From the NCBI GenBank assembly GCA_030544685.1, contig CP086683.1, positions 558,001 to 622,000 on the forward strand: a stretch of DNA of 64,000 nucleotides, in the 5' to 3' direction. Positions 55,581 to 64,000 of this stretch are shown here, piece by piece. Origin of the DNA: Pseudomonas sp. B21_DOA. GTDB lineage: Bacteria; Pseudomonadota; Gammaproteobacteria; Pseudomonadales; Pseudomonadaceae. The first letter of the stretch is position 1; the number at the start of each line of letters is the position of its first letter. The notes below the pieces were generated by a model. The model made no database searches. It was not told the DNA's origin and saw only the letters and a list, made by a program, of their open reading frames with translations. The position numbers and the translations under genes were made by a program.

Positions 55581-56947
55581 TGCACGCAAGGCCCCGCTGA
55601 AACTCGCGGTGGTCGGCCACACCAACGTCGGCAAGACCTCGCTGCTGCGCACACTGACTCGCGATGTCGGCTTCGGCGAAGTCTCGCATCGGCCAAGCAC
55701 CACTAGGCATGTCGAAGGCGCGCGGTTGTCGGTAGATGGCGAGCCGTTGCTCGATCTGTACGACACGCCGGGGCTGGAAGATGCGATCGCCCTGCTGGAT
55801 TTTCTCGAGCGTCTGGAACGCCCCGGCGAACGCCTCGACGGCCCGGCACGACTGGCGCGGTTTCTCGACGGCAGCGAGGCGCGCCAGCGTTTCGAGCAGG
55901 AGGCCAAGGTACTGCGACAACTGCTGGCCTCCGATGCCGGTCTGTATGTGATCGACGCCCGCGAACCGGTGCTGGCCAAGTACCGCGACGAACTGGAAGT
56001 GCTCGCCAGTTGCGGCAAACCGCTGCTGCCGGTGCTGAATTTCGTCAGCAGCGCCAACCATCGCGAACCCGATTGGCGCGAGGCGCTGGCGCGGTTGGGG
56101 CTGCATGCGTTGGTACGTTTCGACAGCGTCGCACCGCCCGAGGATGGCGAGCGGCGCTTGTACGAGAGCCTCGCCCTGCTATTGGAAAACGCCCGGCCGC
56201 AACTGGAGCGGCTGATCGCCGACCAGCAGGCGCAGCGCCTCGCCCGTCAGCAAAGCGCCGCACGCCTGATTGCCGAATTGCTGATCGACTGCGCTGCGTG
56301 CCGGCGCAGTGTGGTCAGCGAAGCCGAGCAGGAACAACAGGCGATCAGCGAGCTGCGCAAAGCCGTACGTCAGCGTGAGCAGAAGTGCGTTGAGGCGCTG
56401 CTCAAGCTCTACGCGTTTCGCCCGCAGGACGCGGCGGCCAGTGATTTGCCGTTGCTCGACGGGCGCTGGGGCGATGATCTGTTCAACCCGGAAACCCTGA
56501 AGCAACTCGGCGTGCGCGTCGGCGGCGGCATTGCTGCCGGTGCAGCGGCCGGGGCTGGTGTGGATTTGCTGGTCGGCGGGATTACCCTCGGCGCAGCGGC
56601 GTTGGCCGGTGCGATCGCCGGCGGTGCGCTGCAAACCGCGCGCAGTTATGGCAGTCGCCTGCTCGGCAAGATCAAAGGCCAGCGGGAATTGACGGTGGAT
56701 GACGCCGTGCTGCGCCTGTTGGCGTTGCGCCAGCGGCAGCTGGTGTTGGCGCTGGATCAGCGCGGGCATGCGGCAATGGACAGCATTCAGGTGGCCACAC
56801 CTGTGGATAAAACCTGGCGCGAAGGCAAGTTGCCGGAGGCGCTGAACAAGCGCGCGCGCATCCGCAGTGGTCGTCGCTCAATCCGCAGGCGAAGTTGAAT
56901 CAGGGGAAAGGCAGGAGCAGATTGATTTGCTGGCAGCAGATTTGTAG
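55573..56947 (+). CDS. DUF3482 GTPase, Era/TrmE-like (frame broken near the C-terminus)
   Basis: A GTP-binding protein with G1 in AVVGHTNVGKTSLLRTL, G3 in LYDTPGLED and a G4-like region near PLLPVLNFVSS. A long helical part follows, then a glycine-rich hydrophobic hairpin (about residues 315-350) that likely inserts in the membrane. Near 56851 one base is missing: another frame reads AHPQWSSLNPQAKLNQGK, and a further change near 56916 would end QEQIDLLAADL at 56947. Repaired length is about 458. Without repair it ends 49 bases earlier in an Arg-rich tail, which I take as wrong. Confidence 0.82.
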
Positions 56948-56964
56948 CGTCTTAGCCGGCCTCT

Positions 56965-57038
56965 TCGCGAGCAAGCTCGCTCCCACATTGGATCGTGGTC
57001 ACAACACAAAACCCTGTGGGAGCGAGCTTGCTCGCGAA
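56965..57038. repeat. REP pair, family A
   Basis: TCGCGAGCAAGCTCGCTCCCAC and the inverted GTGGGAGCGAGCTTGCTCGC, between convergent DUF3482 and HD-domain genes. Confidence 0.9.
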
Positions 57039-57060
57039 TGGCGCGACTCGGTTACTTGGA

Positions 57061-57615
57061 TTACGCCGCCAGCAGCCGCGCCGCCTTCTCCTTCAGCAAA
57101 CCGAGATCCATCACCGGCACCGCCCTATCCTTCGCCAACTCATCCCAGCGCCGCATGCGCAAACTCAGCGCACACAACGGATCAGCCGCAAACGCATCCG
57201 CCTCTGCCTCACTCATCACTCCGCCCTGATATTCCAGCGTACGCCGACTCGCCTCACTCAACTGCGCGTAGTACCCCGGTTCACGCAAGGTCAGATAGCG
57301 CTTGGCCTGCACGTGATATTCCACCAGTCGCGCCAGCCGTTCGCTGAAACCTGCCTCGCGCAGATAATCGGCACCGAGCCGTTCATGGCTGACCACGCCA
57401 TAGCCACCCATGTTTTCTGCGCCCTCGGCACATAGATGGCCGATGTCATGAAAGAACGCCGCCAGCACCACTTCGTCATCACAGCCTTCAGCCATGGCCA
57501 GTTCTGCGGTTTGGGACATGTGCTCGAATTGCGACACCGGTTCGCCGATGTAATCGCTGGCGCCGAAGCGTTCATACAGGCCGAACACCCGCGCGATCAC
57601 CTGCTCGTGATTCAT
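57061..57615 (-). CDS. PhnZ-like HD-domain mixed-valent di-iron oxygenase, phosphonate-associated
   Basis: A 184-residue HD protein of the phosphonate-operon type (TIGR03276-like). All ligands of the PhnZ oxygenase can be placed: Tyr22 lid residue, His32 in QFEHMSQTA, His56-Asp57 and His60 in FFHDIGHL, His77 in VVSHERLG, His101 in EYHVQAKRYL and Asp158 in RRWDELAKD. The WDExAK ending is typical of HD oxygenases and not of phosphohydrolases. PhnZ cleaves the C-P bond of 1-hydroxy-2-aminoethylphosphonate to glycine and phosphate; its usual partner hydroxylase PhnY* is not in this window. The start overlaps the stop of the FAD gene. Confidence 0.87.
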   Translation of the reverse strand: MNHEQVIARVFGLYERFGASDYIGEPVSQFEHMSQTAELAMAEGCDDEVVLAAFFHDIGHLCAEGAENMGGYGVVSHERLGADYLREAGFSERLARLVEYHVQAKRYLTLREPGYYAQLSEASRRTLEYQGGVMSEAEADAFAADPLCALSLRMRRWDELAKDRAVPVMDLGLLKEKAARLLAA

Positions 57616-58744
57616 GCCCCTCCAGTAGCTGCGCGACGTTGCGTTCGGCCAGCGCCGGGCCGACGCTCATGCCGACGCCGGTGTGCATCAGCGCCACGCT
57701 CAGGCCCGGTGCCGGACGCAGGAACGAGAACGGGCCCGGTCCGCGAGCGCCATAAACGCCCTGCCAGCGTTCTACTACTTGCACCTTGCAGCCCAGCGTC
57801 TGCTCGGCGAGTTCGAGCATCCAGTTGTCGACCTGCTCAGCGTTGAACGGTGAAGCATCGCTGCCGTAATCATGCGAATCGCCGATGATCAGTTCGCCAT
57901 ACGGCGTCGGGCTGATCAGCAGGTGAATGCCGTTGGCGTGCAGGTGCGGTTGTTCACGGAGAATCTGCGCCTGCACCGCTGCGGCTTGCGGCAAATCGGC
58001 GAAAGCGCCGTAGTGCACGCAGCTCAGGCCGGTGAGCACGGCGTGTTGCAGATTGAGATCGACCTGCGGTTTGGCCCGCAGCATTTGCAGACGACAGATC
58101 TGCGGATTGAGCGCAGCAATCGGCTCCGCCAGCAAGGTCTGATAGTCGTGGCCGGAGCAGACGATGATCTGCTTGGCGCAGAACTCATCGGCAGTGCTGC
58201 GCAGTCGCCCCGGCTCGACGTCGCGCACCAGCGTGGAAAAGTGAAACTCGACGCCGAGCTCGCGGCGCAAATAATCGATCAGCGCCGGAATCGCTTCGCG
58301 CGAGTACAACTGCTGATCATCGACACCGTGCAGCGCGGCGCGGTGATGGCTGAACTGGCCGCCATACAGATCACGCAACGCCGCGCCGCGCAGCAGCTCG
58401 ACGTCGTAGCCATGCTCGACGGCACGGCCGGCGCAGAAGGCTTCGAGCAGGTGTTCTTCGGCTTCGCTGCGGGCGAACAGGTACGAGCCGTTGCGCTTGA
58501 TCTGCAGGCCGGCCAGTTGCGCCCAGTCGCCCCAGATCTCGCGGCTGGCCTTGGCCAGGTCGAGCATGATGCCGGGCGGCTGACCGGTCACCAGCGCCTG
58601 GCCGAAGTTGCGCACCGAAGCGCCAAGGGGCGTGGCGGTGCGTTCGAATACCGCGACTTTCAGGCCGCGTTTGGCGGCGGCGTAGGCGTGGGACAGACCG
58701 AGGATGCCGGCGCCGATGATGAGCAGGTCTTTGGGTTGTGTCAT
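57612..58744 (-). CDS. FAD-dependent oxidoreductase of phosphonate loci (TIGR03364-like)
   Basis: A DAO-fold flavoenzyme. It starts MTQPKDLLIIGAGILGLSHAYAAAKRGLKV, a clear FAD-binding motif, and later has QIIVCSGHDYQTLL and GVYGARGPGPFSFLRPAPGL. The end needs one extra base at the C-run 57617-57620; the protein then stops at 57612 after QLLEG, overlapping the HD gene start (ATGA), with 377 residues. Unrepaired it would overrun the HD gene by 44 bases. The family travels with 2-aminoethylphosphonate transport genes and probably oxidises an aminoethylphosphonate or N-methyl derivative. That substrate is inferred from context. Confidence 0.83.
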
Positions 58745-58758
58745 GAAGCCACCTCAAT

Positions 58759-58862
58759 GATCGTTCCCACGCGGAGCAAAGGAACGCAGCCGAGGACGCT
58801 CCGCGTCCTTTGTGACGCAGAGCGTCACGGGATTCATTCCCACGCAGAGCGTGGGAACGATC
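58759..58862. repeat. Palindromic repeat, family D
   Basis: GATCGTTCCCACGCGGAGC and GCAGAGCGTGGGAACGATC at the ends, with GACGCTCCGCGTC and GACGCAGAGCGTC arms. It lies inside the phosphonate operon, between the binding-protein gene and the FAD gene. Confidence 0.85.
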
Positions 58863-58870
58863 GGCACCGG

Positions 58871-59895
58871 TTACTTGGCGACAACTTTCTCGGACTTGCC
58901 GTCATACCGCTTGCGCCATTCAGCCAGGATCTCGTCGCGATTCTTCGAGGCCCAGGCAAAGTCATTCTTGATCAGGCGCTGCTCATAGTCGGCGGGCAAT
59001 TCGGTTTGCGGCTTGGCAATCCCCGGCTGGGCGAGCACGGCGAAGTTTTCCTTGTACAGATCCATCGCCTCGGCGCTGGCGGAGAAATCGGCGAGCTTCT
59101 TCGCCGCTTCTTCATGCGGTGTGCCTTTAATCACCGCCGTCGCTTCGATCTCCCAGCCCAGACCTTCCTTCGGCAGGATGATGTCCAGCGGCGCGCCCTG
59201 GCGTTTCAACTGTACGGCTGGATATTCAAAGGAAATCCCGATCGGAAACTCCCCGCCGCCGCCAGTTTGCACGGTTTGGAACCTGAGTGAACGTACTGGC
59301 CGATGTTCTGGTGCAAGCCGTCCATGTAGGCCCAGCCCTGCTTCTCGCCAAAGGTTTGCAGCCAGGCGCTGACGTCGAGGAAACCGGTGCCGGACGACGC
59401 CGGGTTGGGCATGACGATCTTGCCCTTGTACTCAGGCTTGGTCAGGTCCTGCCAGCTCACCGGTTTGCTCAGCCCCTGTTTCTCGGCTTCGACAGTGTTG
59501 AAGCAGATGGTCGCGGCCCAGACGTCCATGCCGACCCAGGCTGGCGGGTTGGCGGCGTCGCGGTAATTCGCGCCGATCTTGCCCAGATCCTTCGGCGCAT
59601 AGCTTTGCAGCATGCCTTGCTGATCGAGAATCGCCAGGCTCGACGCGGCCAGGCCCCATACGGCGTCGGCCTGCGGACGAGCCTTTTCGGCGAGCAGTTT
59701 GGCGGTGATGATCCCGGTGGAATCGCGCACCCACTTGATCTCGACGTCCGGGTTGGCCTTTTCAAAGGCGTCCTTGTAGGACTTCAGTTGCTCGGCTTCG
59801 AGGGCGGTGTACACCGTCAACTCGGTTTTTGCCGCGAAGGCATTCAGGCTGAAAGTCGCGAGCACAGCAGCGGCCAGGGCCATAGGCTTGAACAT
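58871..59895 (-). CDS. 2-Aminoethylphosphonate ABC transporter, periplasmic binding protein (frame broken)
   Basis: A Fe(3+)-type-fold solute-binding protein, family TIGR03261-like. It starts [21 protein letters not shown], a signal peptide, then [35 protein letters not shown] and [17 protein letters not shown]. The frame changes at the C-run 59251-59254; one extra base gives [20 protein letters not shown] and a length of 341. It is first to be followed by catabolic genes after a family D repeat. The ligand is inferred from the operon and the family. Confidence 0.87.
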
Positions 59896-59921
59896 GAGCG
59901 TTTTCCTGTAAGTGAGTTGAA

Positions 59922-61645
59922 TCAGTGACCGGGCGCGGTTTGCCGCCAGGCCTGGGAACGGCGCAACAGGCCGCGCGAAGCCCACGCCAGCAGCAAGGAC
60001 ACGCCCGCCGAGGTGAACAGAATCAGGGTCGACATCGCCGCCGCGCCGCCGACGTTGCCGGCGTCGTCCATGTTCAGCACCGCCACCGCCGCGAGGATGG
60101 TGTCGGGGCTGTAAAGGAAGATCGCAGCGGAAACCGTGGTCATCGCCGAGACGAACAGGTAGCGCACGATGTCCAGCAGCGCCGGCAGGCAGATCGGCAC
60201 GGTGACGCGCAGGTAATGCCGGTACAGCGGCGCCTTCAGCGACAGCGCCGCAGCCTCGAACTCAGCATCGAGCTGGCGCAGCGCGGTGGTCGCGGTCATT
60301 TGTGCGGTGGTCAGGTAGTGCGCAATGGTGCAGACGATCAGCAGCGTCATCGTCCCGTAGAGCACGTGCAGCGGATTGCCGCTGAGGTTGAAGAAGAAAA
60401 CGTAACCCAGGCCCAGCACCAGCCCCGGCACCGCCATCGGCACGAAGCTGAGCATGCGCAAAGCCAGGTTGAGCCCGCGCTGAGTGCGGGTTTTCTCCAT
60501 CAGATAGGCGCCAGTGAAAATCAGCACGCTGCCAATCAGCGCGGTACCCAGCGCCATTTTCAGACTGTTACCGTAGGCGAGCCAGCCACCGCCGGCGGTC
60601 TCGTTGAACTGATAGTGGTTGAGCGACAGCGACAGGTTGTACGGCCAGAATTTCACCAGCGACGAGAACACTGCCATGCCGAACACCAGAATCAACGCGG
60701 CGCAGATCAGCAGAACAATCGCCAAATAACAGCCATCGCGCAACCTGGATGGCAGCGGCTTGAACACCTGCGCGCGCCCGCTCATGGAGTCGCCGTGACG
60801 CCGACGCAACCACGCATCGACACCGAAACTGAACAGCGCCGGCAGCAACAGCACCATGCCGATCAACGCGCCGCGACCGAATTGCTGCTGGCCGACCACG
60901 GCTTTATAGGCTTCCAGCGCCAGCACTTGATAGTCGCCACCGACCACCACTGGCACACCGAAATCGGTGATGGTCAGGGTGAACACCAGACAGAACGCGG
61001 CGAACACTGCCTGCCGTGTCGCCGGCCAGGTGATGCTGCGAAACGCCTTGGCCGGGCTGGCGCCCATGCTCGATGCGGCATCGAACAAACGTGCATCGGC
61101 CAGCGACAATGCCGAGAGCAAAATCATCAGCGCATGGGGAAAGGTGTAGATCACCTCACCCAGCACAATGCCCCAGAAACCGTAGATATTGTCCGAGAGC
61201 AGCCCACGCAGCATGCCCTGGTTGCCGAACAGATAGACCAGCGCAATCCCCGGCAGCATCGACGGCGCCATCAGCGGCAGCAGGAAATCCCGCGCCAGAT
61301 GCCTTTGCCCGGAATCAGCGTGCGTTGCAGTGCGTAGGCAAACAGGTAGGCCAGCGGTACGACAATGGCCGCAACGCTGAGGGACACTTTCAGGCTGTTG
61401 CCGAGCAGCCAATGGAAATTGGCACTGGTCACCAACTCCTTCGCCGCGAGCCATCCACCGCCCTGCCCGGCGTCATTGCTGAAACCGCGCCAGAAGATCG
61501 CCAGCAACGGCAGCAGCACCGCGAGGCCGAGCAACACCAGCAGGAGGATTTTGCCGCCGAGCACGAACAGGCGATCGCCGATCTCGGCTTTCGAAGACTG
61601 TCGCACCTGCTTGTGCGGTAGCGGCAGCGCGAGGTTGCTGTTCAT
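59922..61645 (-). CDS. 2-Aminoethylphosphonate ABC transporter permease (frame broken)
   Basis: A fused permease with two BPD domains and about 12 helices, TIGR03262-like. The start [16 protein letters not shown] is followed by a first helix ([19 protein letters not shown]) and reaches KGIWRGIS, then changes frame at 61283-61284 (one base missing) and continues [23 protein letters not shown]-like loops appear at [21 protein letters not shown] and [22 protein letters not shown]. Repaired length is 574. The start overlaps the ATPase gene stop (ATGA). Confidence 0.87.
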
Positions 61646-62720
61646 CAGGCGAACACCTGCAAACTGCGCGGCGGCAAGGCGACCATGATCTGCTGGGCGC
61701 CCAGGCGCGGCATGGCTTCTGGTGCGAGCTCGGCGAGCAGCGCATGGCCCGGCAATTGATCGAGTTCGAAGCTCATCCGGCAGCGGTTGCCGAGGAAAGT
61801 GATTTCGCGAACCTTGGCCGGGAACAGGTTCTCTTCGTGTACCAGCGGGTTGACGTTGATCGCTTCCGGGCGGCAGAACAGTCGACCCGATGCGCCGTGC
61901 ACGCTGCCATCGGCCAGACGCAGATTCATCCCGCCGACCCGGGCGTGACTGTCGCTGCTGCGCTGAAACGGCAGCCAGTTGCCCTGACCGACAAACTCGG
62001 CCACGAACGGCGTGGCCGGGCGGTTGTAGATTTCCTGCGGCGTGGCGTACTGCTCGACGCGGCCGTTGTTCATCACTGCGATGCGATCGGCCATCAACAT
62101 CGCTTCGTCCTGATTGTGCGTGACCATCAGCGTGGTGATGCCTAGATTGCGTTGCAGCTGACGCAGCTCGGTGCACAGATGCTCGCGCACCCGCGCGTCG
62201 AGGGCCGACATCGGTTCGTCGAGTAATAACAGCGACGGCGCCGGCGCCAATGCGCGAGCGAGTGCTACTCGCTGTTGCTGACCGCCGGACAATTGGCCGG
62301 GGTACTTTTCTCACTGCCGCTGAGGCCGACCAGCTCCAGCATCTGACCGACACGCCGACGCACTTCATCGCGACCGCTGCCGGCAAGGCCGTAGGAAATG
62401 TTCGCCTCGACCGTCAGATTGGGGAACAACGCGTAGGACTGGAACAGGATCCCGTAATCCCGCGCTTGCGGGGCAAGATGCGAGACATCGCGATCGCCCA
62501 GGTACAGCTCGCCACTGTCCTGCTGCTCCAGCCCGGCAATGCAGCGCAACAACGTGGTCTTGCCACAGCCCGACGGGCCGAGCAGACACACCAGTTCGCC
62601 GGCGGCGACATCGAGGGAGACGTTATCCAGCGCAGTGAACGCACCGAAACGCTTGTGCACGCCGCGCACTTTCATCGGCGCACCGGGGTTGGTCAGGGCT
62701 GTTGCGATGGCGGGATTCAT
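61645..62720 (-). CDS. 2-Aminoethylphosphonate ABC transporter ATP-binding protein (frame broken)
   Basis: An ABC ATPase with Walker A in LLGPSGCGKTTLLRCIAGL, Q-loop in GILFQSYALFPNLTV, signature LSGGQQQRVALARAL, Walker B in LLLLDEPMSALD and the switch in LMVTHNQDEAML, plus a C-terminal TOBE-like domain of about 110 residues. The frame changes at the T-run 62306-62309; one extra base restores GSEKKYPGQLSGGQ. Repaired length is 358. It is the first gene of the transporter operon, divided from the LysR gene by a family D repeat. Confidence 0.89.
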
Positions 62721-62832
62721 GGACGGACCTCATCAAGCAGATGAGGCCAATCCTAGAGTTGTAATGCGTCCGTCATGTGGCAGCGAGGCAAAAACCGCTG
62801 ATAGTGGTATTCGGGGATTTTGGTTCGCCGCC

Positions 62833-62940
62833 GATCGTTCCCACGCTCCGCGTGGGAATGCCTCAACGGACGCTCCGCGTTCGGCTTTTGGGACGCAGAG
62901 CGTCCCGGGCTGCATTCCCACGCGGAGCGTGGGAACGATC
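62833..62940. repeat. Palindromic repeat, family D
   Basis: GATCGTTCCCACGCTCCGCGTGGG and CGCGGAGCGTGGGAACGATC at the ends, with GACGCTCCGCG and GACGCAGAGCGTC arms, right after the LysR stop codon. The rest of the 62721-62832 gap holds the promoter region of the transporter operon; no clear boxes were seen. Confidence 0.88.
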
Positions 62941-62941
62941 A

Positions 62942-63811
62942 TTACGCGGGAGACATCTCTTGGGCCAAGCCTAGGAACGCCGCCGGCAACCGCGCACCCT
63001 TGCGCTCTTTGAGGCAATACAGATACTCCGGAATCTGCGGCGCATTCTCGATGGTCAGCACCCTCAGTTGCGGATCATGCGGCACCTCCTGGCGGGCAAT
63101 GATGCTGATGCCGATATTGCGCAGCACGGCTTCACGGATCGACTCGCGGCTACCAATTTCCAGCAACGGCCCGAAGCTGACCCCGGCGCTGGCCAGCAAC
63201 TCTTCGGTCAAGCGCCGCGTGGTCGAACCCGGCTCGCGCATCAACAACGTATGCCCGGCCAGCGCACTCAGCGTCACATGCTCCTGCGCGGCCAATGGAT
63301 GATTGCGATGCACCGCCAGCACCAGCGGATCGGTGCCGAGTACCCGGCGAATCAGCCGCGCATCGTCGAGCAGCTGCGACGAGGCCGCGACATCCACGCG
63401 GTAATCCTCCAGCGCTTCCAGGACCTGCTGCGAATTGCCGATTTCCACCGACACTTCCACCTGCGGCAAACGCTCGCGGAAGGTCTTCACCAGATCGAGA
63501 ATGTAATACGGCGCGGTGGCGGCAATGCGCAGCGCGCCCTGCACCTGACCGCTGTTGCGCAGGAAGAACTCGATGTCCGCCTCTTGCTGCAGCAGCACCT
63601 TGACCATCGGCAGCAAGCGCGCGCCTTCGTCACTGACACTTAAACGGCGCCCGCCACGGTAGAACAGTTCCACCGAATACTGACTCTCCAGATTGCGGAT
63701 CTGCGTGGTCACGGTCGGTTGGCTGAGGCCGAGTTTTTTCGCCGCCAGCGTTATGCTGCCCAGGCGGGCGACCATGTAAAACGCTTTCAGCTCGGCACTC
63801 AGCACAACCAT
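62942..63811 (-). CDS. LysR family regulator of the aminoethylphosphonate locus
   Basis: A 289-residue LysR-type regulator of the phosphonate-associated kind (TIGR03339-like). The N-terminal helix-turn-helix reads FYMVARLGSITLAAKKLGLSQPTVTTQIRNLE in sense, followed by a type 2 periplasmic-binding-fold domain with LLMREPGSTTRRLTEELL and GISIIARQEV. The frame is intact. It is transcribed in the same direction as the transport operon and not divergently, which is unusual for LysR control. The probable inducer is an aminoethylphosphonate, by context. Confidence 0.86.
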   Translation of the reverse strand: MVVLSAELKAFYMVARLGSITLAAKKLGLSQPTVTTQIRNLESQYSVELFYRGGRRLSVSDEGARLLPMVKVLLQQEADIEFFLRNSGQVQGALRIAATAPYYILDLVKTFRERLPQVEVSVEIGNSQQVLEALEDYRVDVAASSQLLDDARLIRRVLGTDPLVLAVHRNHPLAAQEHVTLSALAGHTLLMREPGSTTRRLTEELLASAGVSFGPLLEIGSRESIREAVLRNIGISIIARQEVPHDPQLRVLTIENAPQIPEYLYCLKERKGARLPAAFLGLAQEMSPA

Positions 63812-63820
63812 CCCTCACGT

Positions 63821-64000
63821 TTATTTGCGCAGCAGGCGCAAACCGTTGAACACCACCAGCAGGCTCACGCCCATATCGGCAAACACCGCCATCCACATGG
63901 TGGCGAGCCCGGCGAAGGTTACCGCAAGAAAGATCGCCTTGATCATTAGCGCCAGGGCGATGTTCTGTTTGAGGATGCTCGCGGTATTGCGCGACAGGCT
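63821..64000 (-). CDS. Heavy-metal P-type ATPase, C-terminal end only (cut by window edge)
   Basis: The last 59 codons read on the minus strand give LSRNTASILKQNIALALMIKAIFLAVTFAGLA, MWMAVFADMGVSLLVVFNGLRLLRK and stop at 63821. This is the characteristic last membrane part of ZntA/CadA-type zinc/cadmium/lead exporters. The body lies beyond the window, so metal preference cannot be judged. It is only 9 bases upstream of the LysR gene start, on the same strand. Confidence 0.85.
   Translation of the reverse strand, partial: SLSRNTASILKQNIALALMIKAIFLAVTFAGLATMWMAVFADMGVSLLVVFNGLRLLRK

Noticed and set aside
54357..56057. Long minus-strand frame opposite the DUF2868/DUF3482 genes
   Set aside because: Composition is rich in Gln, Arg and Ala with no domain; it is the antisense shadow of real genes.
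57061..57615. HD protein as an ordinary phosphohydrolase
   Set aside because: The Tyr lid, extra His residues and the WDExAK ending match PhnZ/MIOX-type oxygenases.

Overview
This window looks like a chromosome segment of a Pseudomonas of the P. fluorescens group. Gene order follows the conserved Pseudomonas core: pilGHIJ, gshB, tonB3, algH, ruvX and pyrRBC' in one block; pilT, yggS, proC, yggT, metXW, rdgB and hemW in another; then thiSG, mtgA, rpoH, ftsXEY, a pair of M16 peptidases, rsmD, coaD, fdx, mutM, rlmI, ilvD and folA. Spacers are GC-rich and crowded with REP-type palindromes typical of this group (core GTGGGAGCGAGC and TGCTCGCGA). No rRNA, tRNA, CRISPR array or prophage was seen.

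Layout. 1-2.7 kb: twitching-motility chemosensory genes pilJ (cut by the window edge), pilI, pilH, pilG. 3-9 kb: glutathione synthetase, TonB3, AlgH, RuvX and the pyrR-pyrB-pyrC' operon. 9-18.5 kb: a TM2 protein, a C40 peptidase, pilT, then a run of housekeeping genes. 18.5-27.6 kb: kptA, a lipoprotein, trmB, thiG/thiS, mtgA, rpoH and ftsXEY. 27.9-28.1 kb: a 266-bp MITE-like palindrome. 28.2-32.7 kb: M16 peptidase pair, rsmD and a YheT hydrolase. 32.7-34 kb: an IS110-family element sitting inside a REP, with a readable candidate bridge RNA. 34-39.5 kb: sulfurtransferase and a TetR/aldehyde dehydrogenase/Tat protein/GMC oxidoreductase module. 39.6-44.8 kb: coaD, fdx, mutM, an HDOD protein, pfpI and rlmI. 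45-48.5 kb: an accessory cassette made of a 23-residue peptide, a SagB-type dehydrogenase, an AurF-type di-iron N-oxygenase and an MFS exporter. 48.8-57 kb: ilvD, pchP, a cystine-type transporter, folA and a DUF2868/DUF3482 pair. 57-63.8 kb: a 2-aminoethylphosphonate uptake and catabolism locus. The right edge holds the end of a metal P-type ATPase.

The best candidate for an undescribed system is the 45-48.5 kb cassette, which has the layout of a peptide-derived natural product pathway: a tiny precursor gene under its own promoter, a hairpin, then two redox tailoring enzymes and an exporter. The IS110 element is the second highlight, because both guide loops of its bridge RNA can be matched by eye to the element ends and to the REP target.

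A caution applies to the whole window. About twenty genes that should be intact are broken by single missing bases, almost all in short homopolymers. This looks like assembly error, not gene decay. I give such genes as single CDS entries spanning the break and state where the frame changes. Residue counts for them assume the missing base is restored.
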